Origin: Cellulosimicrobium composti | GTDB taxonomy: Bacteria; Actinomycetota; Actinomycetes; Actinomycetales; Cellulomonadaceae | NCBI RefSeq assembly: GCF_009711085.1 | Contig: NZ_WMKA01000015.1 | Location: 17,740 to 81,739 of the forward strand | Direction of reading: 5' to 3' | DNA: 64,000 bases | Shown here: piece after piece, positions 19,193-28,927 of the stretch | Numbering within the stretch: position 1 is the first letter of the stretch | Layout of the letters: each line of letters starts with the position of its first letter | Program-made: the position numbers and the translations under genes | Notes under the pieces: model-generated | What the model saw: only the letters and a program-made list of their open reading frames with translations | The model's database searches: none | Told to the model about the DNA's origin: nothing

Positions 19193-19843
19193 TCACGCCG
19201 CGCGGCGCACGGCCCGGTGCGGGACGGCGGCGGCGAGCAGCCGCTCGAGGTCCGCGAGGTCGCCCGAGCGCGCCGCGTCGAGGAAGGTCCGCACGAGGCG
19301 CCGGTGCTCGGCGGCGTCCACGGGCCGCCGCCGGCCCGAGCGCAGGTGCTGGTGCGCGCGCCGCACGAGCTGCCGCGCGTGGTCGGCCCGCACGTGCAGG
19401 ACCTCGCCGATGCGCCGGTACGGGTAGTCGAACGCGGCGCGCAGGAGGTATGCGGCCCGCTCCGCCGGGGTCGCCGTCGTCAGCAGGAGCCGCAGACCGG
19501 CGTCGACCGACTCCGCGACCTCGACCGCCGGCTCGGGCCCGCCGTCCTGGTCCGCCCCGTCGAGGACCCATCCGCCCGCCGTCGTCTCGCGCCGGCTGCG
19601 GGCGGACCGCACGACGTTGATCGCGAGCCGTGTGGTGGTCGACGACAGGAACGCGGGCGCGTTGAGCACCCGGTCGCGGTCGGCCCGCCGCCACCGCAGC
19701 CACGCCTCCTGCACGACGTCCTCGGCCTCGACCCCGTCCCGGAGCACACGGCGCGCGATCGCCACGAGCTGCGGTCGTGCGGCGAGGAAGGTCGACGTGA
19801 GCTCCCGGTCCTCCGGGCGCGTCGCGAGCACCTGTGCGGTCAC
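19193..19843 (-). CDS. ECF41/SigJ-type sigma factor with shortened C-terminal domain
   Basis: 216 residues. The sigma-2 region reads ARPQLVAIARRVLRDGVEAEDVVQEAWLRWRR-like and the sigma-4 region ERAAYLLRAAFDYPYRRIGEVL, both typical of SigJ/ECF41. Full-length relatives are about 280-300 residues and end in a SnoaL-like regulatory domain; here only its first helix (RRLVRTFLDAARSGDLADLERLLAA) remains before PHRAVRRAA-stop. Partial loss of this domain is known to alter activity in the group. The GTG start has GGAGACGGGACC upstream. It converges on the LuxR gene. Confidence 0.82.
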   Translation of the reverse strand: MTAQVLATRPEDRELTSTFLAARPQLVAIARRVLRDGVEAEDVVQEAWLRWRRADRDRVLNAPAFLSSTTTRLAINVVRSARSRRETTAGGWVLDGADQDGGPEPAVEVAESVDAGLRLLLTTATPAERAAYLLRAAFDYPYRRIGEVLHVRADHARQLVRRAHQHLRSGRRRPVDAAEHRRLVRTFLDAARSGDLADLERLLAAAVPHRAVRRAA

Positions 19844-19956
19844 GGTCCCGTCTCCGTCCTGGCGTCCCCCGACGCCTCACGCGCAGCGTCGCGCCCCACG
19901 CCCGGGCGTCGCGTCCCGGGGACACCCTGGTCCGAGCGCGACGGCGTCCCCTGGGG

Positions 19957-19975
19957 AGTGCGAGCGCACTAGGAT
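19957..19975 (+). promoter_or_regulatory. palindrome overlapping the -10 box of the lysoplasmalogenase gene
   Basis: AGTGCG-AG-CGCACT (19957-19970) is a perfect inverted repeat whose last base is the first of TAGGAT (19970-19975), a -10 box ~50 nt before the ATG at 20027. A repressor bound here would block the promoter. Confidence 0.45.
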
Positions 19976-20026
19976 CGGGCCGCCGGCGACGGTGCCGGCC
20001 GCTCGACCGAAGGAGTCACGACGCCC

Positions 20027-20725
20027 ATGCCCGCCGCGTGGGGCGCGCTCGCCCTGCTCACCCTCGTCCACCTCGTCGCGCACCTCACCGGGCCCCCGGT
20101 GCTCGCCGACACGACGCAGTGGTTCCTCATGCCCCTGCTCGCGGGCTGCCTGTGGCTCGCGACGCGACCCTCCCCGGGCGGTGCGCGGCGCTCGCGGCTC
20201 GTCCGGCTCGTGCTCGTCGCGCTCGGCTTCTCGTGGCTCGGGGACGCCGCACCCGACCTCGCCGACGGCGACGCCGCGTTCCTCGTCATGGTGGGCTTCT
20301 TTCTCTGCGCCCAGGTCACGTACACGCTCGCGTTCTGGCCGTTCCGCGCAGGCTCCGTGCTCCGCCGCCCGCTCGCCCTCGCGCCGTACGCGCTCGCCCT
20401 CGTCGCGCTGGTCGTCGCGTGCGCGCCGGGCGCCGGGTCTCTGCTCGTCCCGGTGCTCGTCTACGGCGTGGCTCTCGTCGCGACGGCGGTCACGTCGACC
20501 GGCGTGGACCGCCTCGCCGGTGTCGGCGGCGCCGTCTTCCTCGTCTCGGACGCGCTCATCGCGCTCCACGCCTTCGCGCCCTGGTACGACCTGCCCGCCC
20601 ACGGGTTCTGGGTCATGCTCACCTACGTCTCCGGCCAGGTGCTCCTCGTTCTGGGAGTGCTGCGTCGTGAGCGCCGGGAGTCGGTCGCCGCTGCGGAAGG
20701 AGAACCCGCCTGGGCGTCGACGTGA
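20027..20725 (+). CDS. YhhN/TMEM86-family lysoplasmalogenase-like membrane protein
   Basis: 232 residues with about eight hydrophobic spans. YhhN features are present: WFLMPLLAGCLWLA near the start, GFSWLGDAAPDLADG (the conserved Asp-containing second helix) and GAVFLVSDALIALHAF near the end. Members hydrolyse the vinyl-ether bond of lysoplasmalogens. ATG 20027 follows AAGGAGTCACGACGCCC. A single-gene unit; convergent with parC. Confidence 0.8.
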   Translation: MPAAWGALALLTLVHLVAHLTGPPVLADTTQWFLMPLLAGCLWLATRPSPGGARRSRLVRLVLVALGFSWLGDAAPDLADGDAAFLVMVGFFLCAQVTYTLAFWPFRAGSVLRRPLALAPYALALVALVVACAPGAGSLLVPVLVYGVALVATAVTSTGVDRLAGVGGAVFLVSDALIALHAFAPWYDLPAHGFWVMLTYVSGQVLLVLGVLRRERRESVAAAEGEPAWAST

Positions 20726-20806
20726 CGCTCGCACGCGTCGTCCAGGAGGGGCGGTCGTGGCTCGCAGGGTCGAGAGCGGGCGGGACCGTGCGCGGCGGCG
20801 GGAGGG

Positions 20807-23257
20807 CTAGCCGACCGCGGTGACCGGCGACGCGAGCGGCGTGCCCGACCCGTCGCGGCGCTGGTCGACCGAGGGCAGGTCCACGGCCTGGCCGCCGGAG
20901 CCCGTCGCGCGCGCCGGACCCTGGCCGACCCAGGCGAGGATGAGCGCGTCCTCGCCCTTGAGGAACCGCTGTGCCCGGACGCCGCCGGTGCCGCGACCCT
21001 TGCCCGGGTACAGCTCGTACGGGGTGACCTTGCCGGCGCCGGTCTGCGTGCCGGGCAGCGCGGTCGACGACCCGGCGATCGTCACGACGACCCCGAGGTC
21101 ACGGACGTCCGCCGGCACGACCCCGAAGAACGCCACGCGGTGACCCGGCGCGAGGCGGATGCCCGCCATGCCGCCCGCGGGCCGGCCCTGCGGGCGCACG
21201 GCCGAGGCGTCGAAGTGCAGGAGGGACGCGTCGCTGCTGACGAACACGAGCTCGTCCGCGTCGGTGGCGGGTGCCGCGCCGACGACCGTGTCGCCGTCCT
21301 TGAGCCCGATGATCTCCCAGTCGTCACGGTTCGCGGGCGGGTCGCCGGGCGTCACGCGCTTGACGACGCCCTGGGCGGTGCCGAGCGCGAGCGGGGGAGC
21401 GTCGGCGGCGATCGACGCGATCGTCACGGCCTCCTCGCCGGGCTCGAGCGCGACGACCTCGCTGAGCGGGACGCCGCCGGACAGGCTCGGCGCGCTGTCC
21501 GTCGGGGGCAGCGCGGGCAGGTCGAGCACGGACACGCGGACCATGCGCCCGCGGCTCGTGACGAGGCCGACCTCGCCGCGCGCCGTCGTGCGGACAGCGG
21601 CGCGCAGCACGTCGTGCGCGGCGCGCGGCCCGGTCCGGGCGGGCTCCGTCTCGTCGCTCGTGCGCGCGAGCAGCCCCGTCGCGGAGAACAGCGCCCAGCA
21701 CGGCGTGTCCGCGACCTCGAGCGGCACGGCCGAGGTCGTCGTCGGGGCGGCGCCCGCCGACTCGAGGAGGATCGTGCGGCGCGGCGTGCCGTACGTCTTC
21801 GCGACGTCGGCCATCTCGGCGGACACCACGGCCCGCAGCCGCGCGTCGCTGCCGAGGATCTCCTGGAGCTCCTCGATCTCGCGCCGCAGCGTCTCCTGCT
21901 CCTTCTCGAGCTCGATGCGCGAGAACTTCGTGAGGCGGCGCAGCTGCAGCTCGAGGATGTAGTCGGCCTGCGGCTCGGAGAGGTCGAACACCGTCTGCAG
22001 GCGGGCGCGCGCCGTCGCGGCGTCGTCGGACGAGCGGATGACCTCGATGACCTCGTCGATGTCGACGATCGCGACGAGCAGGCCGTCGACGAGGTGCAGG
22101 CGCTCGGACCGCTTGCGCAGCCGGTAGGCCGAGCGGCGGCGCACGACGTCGATCCGGTGGTCGACCCAGACGGACAGCATCTCGCGCAGGCCGAGCGTGC
22201 GGGGCTGGCCGTCCACGAGCGCGACGTTGTTCATGCCGAACGAGTCCTCGAGCGGCGTGTACTTGTAGAGCTGCTCGAGGACCGCCTCGGGGTTGAACCC
22301 CGTCTTCACCTCGACGACGATCCGCAGGCCGTGCTCGCGGTCCGTGAGGTCGGTCGCGGCGGTGATGCCCTGGATCTTCTTCGACTTCACGCCCTCGGCG
22401 ATCTTCTCGATCACCTTCTCGGGGCCGACGAGGTACGGCAGCTCGGTGATGACGATGCCCTTGCGCCGCGGCGTGAGGTTCTCCACGCGCGCGGTCGCGC
22501 GCGTGCGGAACGTGCCGCGGCCCGTGCGGTAGGCGTCGCGCACGCCGTCGAGGCCGACGATCTTGCCGCCCGTGGGCAGGTCCGGGCCGGGGACGAAGCG
22601 CATGAGCGCGTCGAGGTCGGCGTCCGGGTGCGCGACGAGGTGGCGCGCCGCGGCGACGACCTCGACGAGGTTGTGCGGCGCCATGTTCGTCGCCATGCCG
22701 ACGGCGATGCCCGACGCCCCGTTGACGAGGAGGTTGGGGATCGCGGCGGGCAGCACGTCCGGCTGCTGCAGCTTGTTGTCGTAGTTCGGGACGAAGTCGA
22801 CGACGTCCTCGTCGAGGCCCGCGGTCATCGCGAGCGACGGCGGCGCGAGGCGCGCCTCGGTGTACCGCGAGGCGGCGGGACCGTCGTCGAGCGTGCCGAA
22901 GTTCCCGTGCCCGTCGACGAGGGGCAGCCGCAGCGAGAAGTCCTGCGCGAGGCGCACGAGCGCGTCGTAGATCGCGGCGTCGCCGTGCGGGTGGAGCTTG
23001 CCCATGACCTCCCCGACGACGCGCGCGGACTTCACGTGCGCGCGGTCGGGGCGCAGGCCCATGTCGGCCATCATGTAGAGGATGCGGCGCTGGACGGGCT
23101 TGAGGCCGTCGCGCGCGTCGGGCAGGGCGCGGGAGTAGATGACGGAGTAGGCGTACTCGAGGAACGACGTCTCCATCTCCGCCTGGACGTCGACGTCGAC
23201 GATCTTCTCGTTCACCTCGGCCGGGTCGATCGAGGGGGTCGAGGACTTGCGCGCCAT
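20807..23257 (-). CDS. parC: DNA topoisomerase IV subunit A (ParC)
   Basis: Type IIA topoisomerase subunit (816 aa) that cleaves and rejoins DNA during decatenation. The active-site tyrosine is Tyr132 in [18 protein letters not shown] and [21 protein letters not shown] are conserved core motifs, and the C-terminal beta-pinwheel ends in [21 protein letters not shown]. The position equivalent to quinolone-contact Ser83 of E. coli GyrA is Ala94 ([11 protein letters not shown]). ATG 23257 is the first in-frame start beginning [21 protein letters not shown]. No subunit B gene is adjacent; GyrA is the less likely alternative. Confidence 0.87.
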   Translation of the reverse strand: MARKSSTPSIDPAEVNEKIVDVDVQAEMETSFLEYAYSVIYSRALPDARDGLKPVQRRILYMMADMGLRPDRAHVKSARVVGEVMGKLHPHGDAAIYDALVRLAQDFSLRLPLVDGHGNFGTLDDGPAASRYTEARLAPPSLAMTAGLDEDVVDFVPNYDNKLQQPDVLPAAIPNLLVNGASGIAVGMATNMAPHNLVEVVAAARHLVAHPDADLDALMRFVPGPDLPTGGKIVGLDGVRDAYRTGRGTFRTRATARVENLTPRRKGIVITELPYLVGPEKVIEKIAEGVKSKKIQGITAATDLTDREHGLRIVVEVKTGFNPEAVLEQLYKYTPLEDSFGMNNVALVDGQPRTLGLREMLSVWVDHRIDVVRRRSAYRLRKRSERLHLVDGLLVAIVDIDEVIEVIRSSDDAATARARLQTVFDLSEPQADYILELQLRRLTKFSRIELEKEQETLRREIEELQEILGSDARLRAVVSAEMADVAKTYGTPRRTILLESAGAAPTTTSAVPLEVADTPCWALFSATGLLARTSDETEPARTGPRAAHDVLRAAVRTTARGEVGLVTSRGRMVRVSVLDLPALPPTDSAPSLSGGVPLSEVVALEPGEEAVTIASIAADAPPLALGTAQGVVKRVTPGDPPANRDDWEIIGLKDGDTVVGAAPATDADELVFVSSDASLLHFDASAVRPQGRPAGGMAGIRLAPGHRVAFFGVVPADVRDLGVVVTIAGSSTALPGTQTGAGKVTPYELYPGKGRGTGGVRAQRFLKGEDALILAWVGQGPARATGSGGQAVDLPSVDQRRDGSGTPLASPVTAVG

Positions 23258-23457
23258 GTGCCTGCGGGCTCCTGCCGTTCGGTGCGCCCGGAGGGCGCTG
23301 CTTCGTGCCGGTGGCGGCCGGCGGTGACGTGCTGCGGGTGCGTGCCGCACGCGAGGGTACGCCACGGCGCCGACACACCGACTCACCACGGCTGCCGGGA
23401 CCATTGTCCTCCCCCGTCGGGGCGGGGTGGCGCAGGCGCACGGCGCGTCGCACCGCA

Positions 23458-23463
23458 TAGCCT
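23458..23463 (+). promoter_or_regulatory. -10 box TAGCCT, leaderless promoter
   Basis: TAGCCT, then 6 nt (GGGCAC), then GTG 23470; no ribosome-binding sequence. Confidence 0.6.
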
Positions 23464-23469
23464 GGGCAC

Positions 23470-26277
23470 GTGAGCGACGGCGGCGCAGCCGGGCAGGGCC
23501 CGGACACGTACCCGGTGGAGTGGGAGGCCGACGTCGTGCTGCGCGACGGGACGACGACCCACGTGCGCCCGATCCGCCCCGAGGACGCCGACGCGCTCCA
23601 GCGCTTCCACGTCGGCCAGTCCGAGCGCTCGACGTACCTGCGCTTCTTCGCCCCCATGGAGCGGCTGTCCGAGCGCGACCTCGAGCGCTTCACGCACGTG
23701 GACCACGCCGACCGCGTCGCGCTCGTCGCGGTCCGGCCACGCGACGGCGCCCCCGACGCGGCCCCCGGTGACGCGGACGAGGACATCATCGGCGTCGCGC
23801 GCTTCGACCGCACCGGGCCCGCGGAGGCCGAGGTCGCGTTCAACATCGCGGACTCCGCGCAGGGCCGCGGGCTCGGGTCCGTGCTGCTCGAGCACGTCGC
23901 CGCCGCGGCGCGCGAGCGCGGCGTCCGCCGCTTCACCGCGGAGGTGCTCCCGCAGAACGGCAAGATGCTCGCGGTGTTCCGCGAGGCCGGGTACGACGTG
24001 CACCAGCAGATGGACGACGGCTTCGTGCAGGTGAGCGTCGACCTCGACCCCACGGAGCGGTCGCGCGCCGTCATGGCGGACCGCGAGCACCGCGCCGAGG
24101 CCCGGAGCATGCAGGGTCTCCTCGGTGCGACGAGCGTCGTCCTCGTCGGGCCCGGAGCGCCGCGCCGCGACGCGCCCGACCGTCCGGGCGAGGCCCTCGA
24201 CCGAGTCCTCGCCCGGCGCGCGCTCGCGGCGCTCGTGCGCAGCCACGACGTCACCGTGCACGTCGTGGGCGTGCCCCCCGACGAGGACGCCGCGGACGCG
24301 CCGCTCCCGGCCCACGACGGCGCCGGGCCGCACGAGCACGCGCGCCTCGCCGACGTCCCCGGCCCGGTCGAGCTCGCCGTCGTGGCGCTGCCCCCGCCCG
24401 ACGCGATCGACGCGGTCCGCCAGCTCGCCCGCCTCGGGGTGCGCGGCGTCGTCGTGCTCTCCGCCGGGTTCGCCGAGACGGGGCCCGACGGCCTCGCGCT
24501 GCAGCGCGAGCTCCTGCGCGTCGCGCACACCGCCGGGCTGCGCGTCGTGGGACCCGCGAGCTACGGCCTGCTCCGCACGGGCGACGCGCGCGAACGCCCC
24601 GCGCTCGCGGCGACCCTCGCCGACGACCTCCCGGCACCCGGCGTGGTGGGCCTGTTCAGCCAGTCCGCGCCCATGGCCGTGACGCTCCTCGCGACGACGG
24701 CGCGGCGCGGCCTCGGAGTGTCGTCGTTCCTGTCCGCGGGGCACCGGGCCGACGTCTCCGGCAACGACCTCATGCAGTACTGGCAGGACGACGCCGCGAC
24801 CCAGGTCGTGTGCCTGTACCTCGAGTCGATCGGCAACCCGCGCAAGTTCTCCCGCATCGCGCGCCGCCTCGCGTCGGTCAAGCCGGTCGTCGTCGTCACG
24901 GCCGGGCGCTCCGGGCACGTCGTCCCGCCCGGGCACGCCGTGCGCTCGACGCGCGCGCCGCGCCGCACGCTCGAGGAGATGCTGCGCCAGTCGGGCGTGA
25001 TCCGCGCCGAGAACACGCACCACATGATCGACATCGCCCAGCTCCTCGCGCACCAGCCGCTCCCGCGCGGCCGCCGTGTGGGCATCCTCGCGAGCTCCGC
25101 CTCGCTCGCGGCCCTCGTCGCCGAGGCGTCGTCGTCCGCCGGGCTCGTCGTCGCCCGCACGGACTTCCTGCCCGAGGACGCGTCCGCCGACGACGTCGCG
25201 GCGACGGTCGACGCCCTCTACGCGCCCGACGCGTGCGACGTCGTCGTCGTGGTCCAGGTGCCCGTGGCCCGGCCGCGGCGCGAGGACGTGTCGCGTGCGG
25301 TCGCCGCCGCGGCGGCGCGCACGGGGCGCACGACGGTCGCGAGCATGCTCGGGCTCCACGGCCTCACCGACGAGCTCGCCGCCCCGGCCGCCGACGACGC
25401 GGCTCCCGACGGGCTGCGCCGCGTCCCCGCGTACTCCACGCCCGAGGACGCGGTCGCCGCGCTCGGCGCCGTCGTGCGGTACGCGCGCTGGCGAGAGGCG
25501 GACCACGGCACCGTCGTGCGCCCCGCGGGGACCGACGCCGCGCGCGCCCGCGCGCTCGTGGAGCGCACCCTCGGCGACAAGGACGCCGTCGAGCTCGACC
25601 CGGCCACGACCGCGGAGCTCCTCGCGTGCTACGGCGTGCGGGTCTGGCCGGCGCGTCGCGTCCGCACCGCCGACGAGGCCGTCGCGGCCGCGCACGAGGT
25701 CGGGTGGCCCGTCGTGCTCAAGAGCACCGCCGCCGGGCTGCGGCACCGCGCGGACCTCGGCGGCGTCCGGCTCGACATCGGGGACGAGACCGAGCTGCGC
25801 ACCGACGTCGCCCAGATGCGCGAGGCGCTCGCAGCCGTGCTGCCCGCCGCCGCGGACGAGCCGTTCGAGATCCAGGCGATGGCGGACGCGGGCGTGGCGT
25901 GCGTGATCCGCTCGACCGAGGACCAGCTGTTCGGCCCGGTGGTGTCGTTCGGCCTCGCGGGCGACGCCGTCGACCTGCTGGGCGACGTGGCGTACGGGGT
26001 GCCGCCGCTCACGGACGTCGACGTCGCGGCGATGGTGCGCTCGGTGCGGGCCGCGCCGCGGCTCTTCGGGTACATGGGCACGCACGCGGTCGCGACGGCC
26101 GCGCTCGAGGACGTCCTCGCGCGCGTGTCCGTGCTCGCGGACGACCTGCCCGAGGTGCGCAGCCTCGAGCTCTACCCGGTCGTCGTGTCCGAGCACGACG
26201 CCGCCGTGCTCAGCGCGCGCGTGACGCTCGCCGACGCGCAGCGTGCCGACGCGCTCCGGCGCGCGCTGCCCGGCTGA
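23470..26277 (+). CDS. GNAT acetyltransferase fused to NDP-forming acyl-CoA synthetase domains (Pat-like)
   Basis: 935 residues. N-terminal GNAT domain (about 15-190: [15 protein letters not shown], and the acetyl-CoA loop [16 protein letters not shown]). It is followed by a CoA-binding and succinyl-CoA-ligase-like region (about 215-680: [26 protein letters not shown]) and a C-terminal ATP-grasp domain ([42 protein letters not shown]). This is the layout of protein lysine acetyltransferases of the Pat family, with the GNAT domain first rather than last as in Salmonella Pat. It probably acetylates acyl-CoA synthetases. It diverges from parC. Confidence 0.85.
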   Translation: MSDGGAAGQGPDTYPVEWEADVVLRDGTTTHVRPIRPEDADALQRFHVGQSERSTYLRFFAPMERLSERDLERFTHVDHADRVALVAVRPRDGAPDAAPGDADEDIIGVARFDRTGPAEAEVAFNIADSAQGRGLGSVLLEHVAAAARERGVRRFTAEVLPQNGKMLAVFREAGYDVHQQMDDGFVQVSVDLDPTERSRAVMADREHRAEARSMQGLLGATSVVLVGPGAPRRDAPDRPGEALDRVLARRALAALVRSHDVTVHVVGVPPDEDAADAPLPAHDGAGPHEHARLADVPGPVELAVVALPPPDAIDAVRQLARLGVRGVVVLSAGFAETGPDGLALQRELLRVAHTAGLRVVGPASYGLLRTGDARERPALAATLADDLPAPGVVGLFSQSAPMAVTLLATTARRGLGVSSFLSAGHRADVSGNDLMQYWQDDAATQVVCLYLESIGNPRKFSRIARRLASVKPVVVVTAGRSGHVVPPGHAVRSTRAPRRTLEEMLRQSGVIRAENTHHMIDIAQLLAHQPLPRGRRVGILASSASLAALVAEASSSAGLVVARTDFLPEDASADDVAATVDALYAPDACDVVVVVQVPVARPRREDVSRAVAAAAARTGRTTVASMLGLHGLTDELAAPAADDAAPDGLRRVPAYSTPEDAVAALGAVVRYARWREADHGTVVRPAGTDAARARALVERTLGDKDAVELDPATTAELLACYGVRVWPARRVRTADEAVAAAHEVGWPVVLKSTAAGLRHRADLGGVRLDIGDETELRTDVAQMREALAAVLPAAADEPFEIQAMADAGVACVIRSTEDQLFGPVVSFGLAGDAVDLLGDVAYGVPPLTDVDVAAMVRSVRAAPRLFGYMGTHAVATAALEDVLARVSVLADDLPEVRSLELYPVVVSEHDAAVLSARVTLADAQRADALRRALPG

Positions 26278-26348
26278 CGCCGCCGTGCGCGGCGTCCCGC
26301 GGTCCACAGCGCCGCCGCGGCAGGTGGCCGGGGCGGTGCGCCGGATGG

Positions 26349-26354
26349 GAGAAT
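26349..26354 (+). promoter_or_regulatory. -10 box GAGAAT, probable leaderless promoter
   Basis: GAGAAT, 6 nt (GCGCGG), GTG 26361. The GGGAG nearby could also act as a weak ribosome-binding site, so this case is less clear than the others. Confidence 0.45.
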
Positions 26355-26360
26355 GCGCGG

Positions 26361-26954
26361 GTGCCCTCAGCAACATCGAACGCCTGGACCGACCTGACGA
26401 CCCAGCTCCACCGCGCCGGGTACTACCCGGAGCTCGTCGCGGACGTCCTCGACCTCGCGGTCGCGGGGGAGGAGATCGTCTCGCACCTCGTGCTGCCGGA
26501 GACGACGTTCGACGCGGCCGAGGTGCGTCGCCACCTCACGGTGCTCGTCCTCACGCCCACGCGACTCGTCACCGCGCACGTGGACGACCACCCCGCCGAC
26601 AGCGAGAACCCGTCGGCGTCCGCCGCGGCCACGACCGAGTCGGTCCCGCTGGCCGAGGTGCGCTCGGTGTCCCTCACGCACGTCGTCGCGGAGCCGCACG
26701 AGCACCGCGCGGGGACCGCCCCGCTCGAGGTGACGCTCGCGCTCGGCTGGGGCGCCGTCTCGCGCGTCGACCTCGAGCCGGCCACGTGCCCCGACCCGGC
26801 GTGCGACGCCGACCACGGCCTCACCGGCCAGATCACCCCCGACGACGTCGTCGTGCGCGTGAGCGCCGAGGCGGAGGGTCGCGACGCGGTCCGCGCGGCG
26901 GTCGACTTCGCGCGCGCGCTCTCGCGCGCCACGGCCAGGCACAGCGCCCGGTGA
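26361..26954 (+). CDS. DUF5998-family conserved actinobacterial protein
   Basis: 197 residues. The body (LTTQLHRAGYYPELVADVLDLAVAG, then HLVLPETTFDAAEVRRHLTVLVLTPTRLV) is the conserved family pattern. A CPDPACDADHG segment near residue 150 holds two cysteines. No catalytic motif was recognised. It starts at GTG 26361 and its TGA overlaps the next GTG (26951-26954), so it is co-translated with the phosphodiesterase gene. Confidence 0.75.
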   Translation: MPSATSNAWTDLTTQLHRAGYYPELVADVLDLAVAGEEIVSHLVLPETTFDAAEVRRHLTVLVLTPTRLVTAHVDDHPADSENPSASAAATTESVPLAEVRSVSLTHVVAEPHEHRAGTAPLEVTLALGWGAVSRVDLEPATCPDPACDADHGLTGQITPDDVVVRVSAEAEGRDAVRAAVDFARALSRATARHSAR

Positions 26955-28153
26955 GCGAGGCACGCGCGGACGAGGCCGGTCTGCCGGCGGCTCCGGCGCT
27001 CCCGGTGGGGCTGCTCGCCCCCGAGCACGGCGACGGCGGGCTCGCCGCGGTGCTCCCCGCCGCGGCGGGCGCGCTCGGCGTGCGCTTCACGACGGCGACG
27101 GGCGTCGCGAGCGAGCGCGCGCGCACGGCTCTCGACCTGCCCCGCGCCGAGCGGGTGTGCGTCGTGCTCGTCGACGGCCTCGGGCACCTCAACCTCGCCG
27201 AGCGGGCCGGGCACGCGCCGTTCCTGCGCTCCCTGCTGCCCGACGCGCGCGCCCTCACCTCGACGTTCCCCAGCACGACCGCCGCCGCGATCGGCGCGTT
27301 CGGCACCGGGACGGCGCCCGGCCGCACGGGCATGCTCGGGTACACCCAGCGCAACCCCGTGACCGGTGGCCTCGCGAACATGGTGTCGTGGGACGGCGCC
27401 CCGCCGCCCGCGGAGCTCCAGCGCGAGCAGCCGGTCCTCGAGCGCGTCGCCGCGGCCGGGCTCGCCGTGACGTCGACCGGGCCGGCGCGGTTCGCCGGGT
27501 CCGGGATGACGCTCGCGGCCCTGCGCGGCGGCACCTACGCCGCGGGCGAGGGGCTGCCTGCGCGCGTCGACGCCGCGGTGCGTGCGCTCGCCCGCCCCGG
27601 CCTCGTGTACGTCTACTGGGGCGAGGTGGACAAGGCGGGCCACCACCACGGCAGCGCGTCCTGGCAGTGGGGCGACGAGCTCGAGGCGCTCGACCGCGAG
27701 CTCGCCCGGCTCGTCCGGTCGGTCCCGACGGGCACGCTCGTGCTCGTCACCGCGGACCACGGCATGGTCGACGTCGACCCGGCGTTGCGCCGCGACGTCG
27801 CGACCGATCCGGTCCTGTCGCGGGGCGTGGCGCTCGTGGGCGGTGAGCCGCGCGCGGTGCACGTCTACGCCGAGCCGGGGGAGGCCGAGGCCGTCGCCGA
27901 GCGCTGGCGCGACGCGCTGGGCGAGGACGCGCTCGTCCTCGGCCGTGACGAGGTGCTCGCGCGCGGCCTGCTCGGGCCCGACCCGCGCCCGGACGCGGTC
28001 GCGGCGGCCGGTGACGTCGTGGTCGCGATGCGCGGCCGCGCCACGGTCGTCGACTCGCGCACCCAGACGCCCGCGTCGCTCGCCCTCGTCGGGGTGCACG
28101 GCTCGCTCACCGAGCGCGAGATGCGCGTGCCGCTCCTCGTCGCGGCCACCTGA
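26951..28153 (+). CDS. alkaline phosphatase superfamily / nucleotide pyrophosphatase-like enzyme
   Basis: 400 residues with the metal-site motifs of the type I phosphodiesterase/nucleotide pyrophosphatase family in order: VVLVDGLGHLN (first Asp), TSTFPSTTAAAIG (nucleophile Thr/Ser), YWGEVDKAGHHHG (Asp and His), VTADHGMVDVD (Asp-His) and LVGVHGSLTEREM (last His). It is therefore probably an active two-metal phosphodiesterase or phosphatase. The substrate is unknown. It is coupled to the DUF5998 gene by a 4-nt overlap. Confidence 0.88.
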   Translation: MSEARADEAGLPAAPALPVGLLAPEHGDGGLAAVLPAAAGALGVRFTTATGVASERARTALDLPRAERVCVVLVDGLGHLNLAERAGHAPFLRSLLPDARALTSTFPSTTAAAIGAFGTGTAPGRTGMLGYTQRNPVTGGLANMVSWDGAPPPAELQREQPVLERVAAAGLAVTSTGPARFAGSGMTLAALRGGTYAAGEGLPARVDAAVRALARPGLVYVYWGEVDKAGHHHGSASWQWGDELEALDRELARLVRSVPTGTLVLVTADHGMVDVDPALRRDVATDPVLSRGVALVGGEPRAVHVYAEPGEAEAVAERWRDALGEDALVLGRDEVLARGLLGPDPRPDAVAAAGDVVVAMRGRATVVDSRTQTPASLALVGVHGSLTEREMRVPLLVAAT

Positions 28154-28209
28154 GTCGCCCGACCCGCCGTCCGACCCCGCCCGACCGACCTCGCGAAGGA
28201 ACGCCCCCG

Positions 28210-28851
28210 ATGGCCGAGCTCGTCTTCTTCTCCGGGACCATGGACTGCGGCAAGTCCACCCTCGCGCTCCAGCTGGACCACAACCACGCGGCACGCGGGC
28301 GCCGCGGGCTGATCTTCTCGCGCAACGACCGCGCGGGGTCGGACCGGCTGTCGTCCCGCCTCGGGCTCGAGGTCGTCGCGCGCGAGGTCGACGACGACAC
28401 CGACTTCTGGTCGCTCGTCACGGCCGAGCCCGTGCCCGTGGACTACCTGGTGTGCGACGAGGCGCAGTTCTACTCCCCGGCGCAGGTCGAGCAGCTCGCC
28501 CGGCTCGTCGACGAGACCGAGATCGACGTGTTCGCGTTCGGGATCACGGCCGACTTCCGCACGCGCCTGTTCCCCGGGTCGGCGCGGCTCATCGAGCTCG
28601 CCGACCGGGTCGAGGTGCTGCAGGTCGAGTCGCTGTGCTGGTGCGGGCGGCGCGCGACCCACAACGCCCGCACCGTGGACGGCCGCATGGTCGTCGAGGG
28701 CGACCAGGTCGTCGTCGGGGACGTGGACGCGGGGTCGGGCGAGATCGGCTACGAGGTCCTGTGCCGTCGCCACCACATGCGCCGCATGACGACGACCGTC
28801 GCCCGCCGCCTCGCGACCCAGGACGGGCTCGCGCTCGACCTGCCGCGCTGA
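28210..28851 (+). CDS. tdk: thymidine kinase (type II)
   Basis: Salvage kinase that phosphorylates thymidine (213 aa). P-loop SGTMDCGKSTLALQ, catalytic CDEAQF, the lasso/acceptor region AFGITADFRTRLFPGS and the zinc-binding CWCGRRATHNAR with a second pair near the end (LCRRHH) are all present. It lies 57 nt after the phosphodiesterase gene with CGAAGGAACGCCCCCG upstream of ATG 28210. Convergent with sepH. Confidence 0.95.
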   Translation: MAELVFFSGTMDCGKSTLALQLDHNHAARGRRGLIFSRNDRAGSDRLSSRLGLEVVAREVDDDTDFWSLVTAEPVPVDYLVCDEAQFYSPAQVEQLARLVDETEIDVFAFGITADFRTRLFPGSARLIELADRVEVLQVESLCWCGRRATHNARTVDGRMVVEGDQVVVGDVDAGSGEIGYEVLCRRHHMRRMTTTVARRLATQDGLALDLPR

Positions 28852-28927
28852 CCGCACCCGACGGCTCCGTCGACCGGGCCGTCGCGAGTCACCGGCTCGC
28901 GCCCGCCGTCGCGGCCCGAGCCGGCGA

